From contig NTJK01000012.1 of NCBI GenBank assembly GCA_002457475.1, positions 1-16,168 on the forward strand: a stretch of 16,168 nt of DNA. Reading direction: 5' to 3'. Positions 15,668-16,168 of this stretch are shown here, in pieces. Under the pieces are notes generated by a model. That model was not told the origin of the DNA. It saw only the letters and a program-made list of their open reading frames with translations, and did no database searches. How positions within the stretch are numbered: position 1 is the first letter of the stretch; every line of letters starts with the position of its first letter. This DNA is from Pelagibacterales bacterium MED-G43 (lineage in GTDB: Bacteria; Pseudomonadota; Alphaproteobacteria; Pelagibacterales; Pelagibacteraceae). The position numbers and the translations under genes were made by a program.

Positions 15668-15720
15668 TAAGTTTATAAACTAATAAAAGTACAAAAAGAG
15701 AACACTCAAATTAGCTAAAG

Positions 15721-16079
15721 TGCCAGATAATCTATAAGCCGGGTTCTGTCATTGAAGATGTCATTTCTCTAGGCTTAAATTCACACTTAAGCTCAAGCGG
15801 TTAACCCAGAAGACTAACTAAAGACTGTTTTTAGTGTTTGCACACAATGTCTTCTCTATTTAACCTTGCTCCCAGTGGGGTTTGCCGTGCGTTTTTTGTT
15901 ACCAAAAAACCGGTGAGCTCTTACCTCGCCGTTTCACCCTTGCCTTGATAAGGCGGTTTATTTTCTGTGGCACTATCCCTGAAGTCACCTCCGCCAGCAG
16001 TTAACTGGCACTGTGTCTTTATGGAGCCCGGACTTTCCTCTATTAAAATACTAATAGCGACAATCCAATTATCTGGCTC
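15721..16079 (-). ncRNA. rnpB: RNase P RNA, bacterial class A
   Basis: Catalytic RNA of RNase P, which trims the 5' leader of pre-tRNAs. The minus strand has the conserved 5' core GAGGAAAGTCCGGGCTC (16040-16024) and 3' core GACAGAACCCGGCTT (15750-15736), which together form P4. The ends pair perfectly over ten bases as P1 (16077-16068 with 15722-15731). Between them are AAGGGTGAAACGGCGAGGTA and AGAGCTCACC, matching the P11-P12 area, CACGGCAAACCCCAC, and GGAGCAAGGTTAAATAG leading into P15. Length is about 358 bases, on the short side. P3 is reduced to a six-pair hairpin and the usual L15 GGU is not apparent. Ends are set by P1 and may be off by a few bases. Confidence 0.95.
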
Positions 16080-16090
16080 GAACTGTTTAT

Positions 16091-16096
16091 TTTATA
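16091..16096 (-). promoter_or_regulatory. Possible -10 element of rnpB
   Basis: TATAAA (16096-16091, minus strand) would start transcription near 16083, a few bases before the P1 helix of rnpB. No convincing -35 lies at the proper distance; TTGATT (16111-16106 region) is too close. In such A+T-rich DNA this match is weak evidence. Confidence 0.3.
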
Positions 16097-16138
16097 AATG
16101 TAAATTAATCAAGATGAATAACGCTAATGGCTTAAAAA

Positions 16139-16168
16139 ATGGCTAATTTTAAAGGTTTTTTGATCTAT
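16139..16168 (+). CDS. Possible start of a divergent gene (partial, cut by right edge)
   Basis: An ATG at 16139 opens a plus-strand frame that stays open for ten codons to the window edge (MANFKGFLIY). If real, it would be divergent from rnpB. In several proteobacteria rsmI, a 16S rRNA 2'-O-methyltransferase gene, sits divergently beside rnpB and mraZ, and RsmI proteins begin with a short G-x-L-Y-type strand, so rsmI is a candidate. No Shine-Dalgarno sequence is visible. On the minus strand the same stretch could instead be the tail of an upstream gene (stop TAG at 16125-16127). Ten codons cannot decide. Confidence 0.25.
   Translation, partial: MANFKGFLIY

Noticed and set aside
15693..15710. 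Possible rnpB terminator: GAG-TGTT-CTC followed by five T on the minus strand
   Set aside because: The stem has only three pairs and cannot be extended, too weak to call in DNA this rich in T runs.
1..16168. CRISPR array, tRNA, insertion sequence, prophage, toxin-antitoxin or defence genes
   Set aside because: No regularly spaced repeats, cloverleaf, transposase or inverted terminal repeats were seen; all space is taken by the cell-wall operon and rnpB.

Overview
The window is one long, tightly packed division and cell wall (dcw) operon, preceded by the gene for RNase P RNA. Everything recognisable is on the minus strand and reads from the right edge to the left. The DNA is very A+T-rich, proteins are full of lysine, isoleucine and asparagine, genes overlap by 4 to 26 bases, and only about 20 bases between the first ATG (15574) and the left edge are non-coding. 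This style, a class A RNase P RNA, a meso-DAP type MurE and an FtsZ with a long acidic linker suggest a streamlined Gram-negative bacterium. The best guess is a marine alphaproteobacterium of the SAR11 (Pelagibacterales) kind. That placement is inference from style and was not tested by phylogeny.

Layout in the direction of transcription: possible start of a divergent gene on the plus strand (16139 to edge); rnpB (about 16079-15721); intergenic region with a sigma70-like promoter and three TGGGN boxes (15667-15626); mraZ; ftsZ; rsmH (mraW); ftsL; ftsI; a fused murE-murF; mraY; murD; ftsW; murG; murC; murB; ddl; and the first 15 codons of a further gene, probably ftsQ, cut by the left edge.

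How the genes work together: MurB and MurC make UDP-MurNAc-L-Ala, MurD adds D-Glu, the MurE half adds meso-DAP, Ddl makes D-Ala-D-Ala and the MurF half adds it. MraY and MurG then build lipid I and lipid II. FtsW polymerises and FtsI crosslinks the septal wall under the control of FtsL (and FtsQ), along the FtsZ ring. MraZ probably regulates the whole operon from the boxes that overlap its promoter, and RsmH methylates 16S rRNA.

The notable departures from the textbook cluster are ftsZ moved to second position directly behind mraZ, the murE-murF fusion with a shortened MurE central region, a clean three-box MraZ operator lying over the predicted -10, and an RNase P RNA in which I cannot find the usual GGU of loop L15. 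I found no mobile element, CRISPR array, tRNA, defence system or wholly unknown gene. The window is mostly a well-known system in an unusual arrangement.
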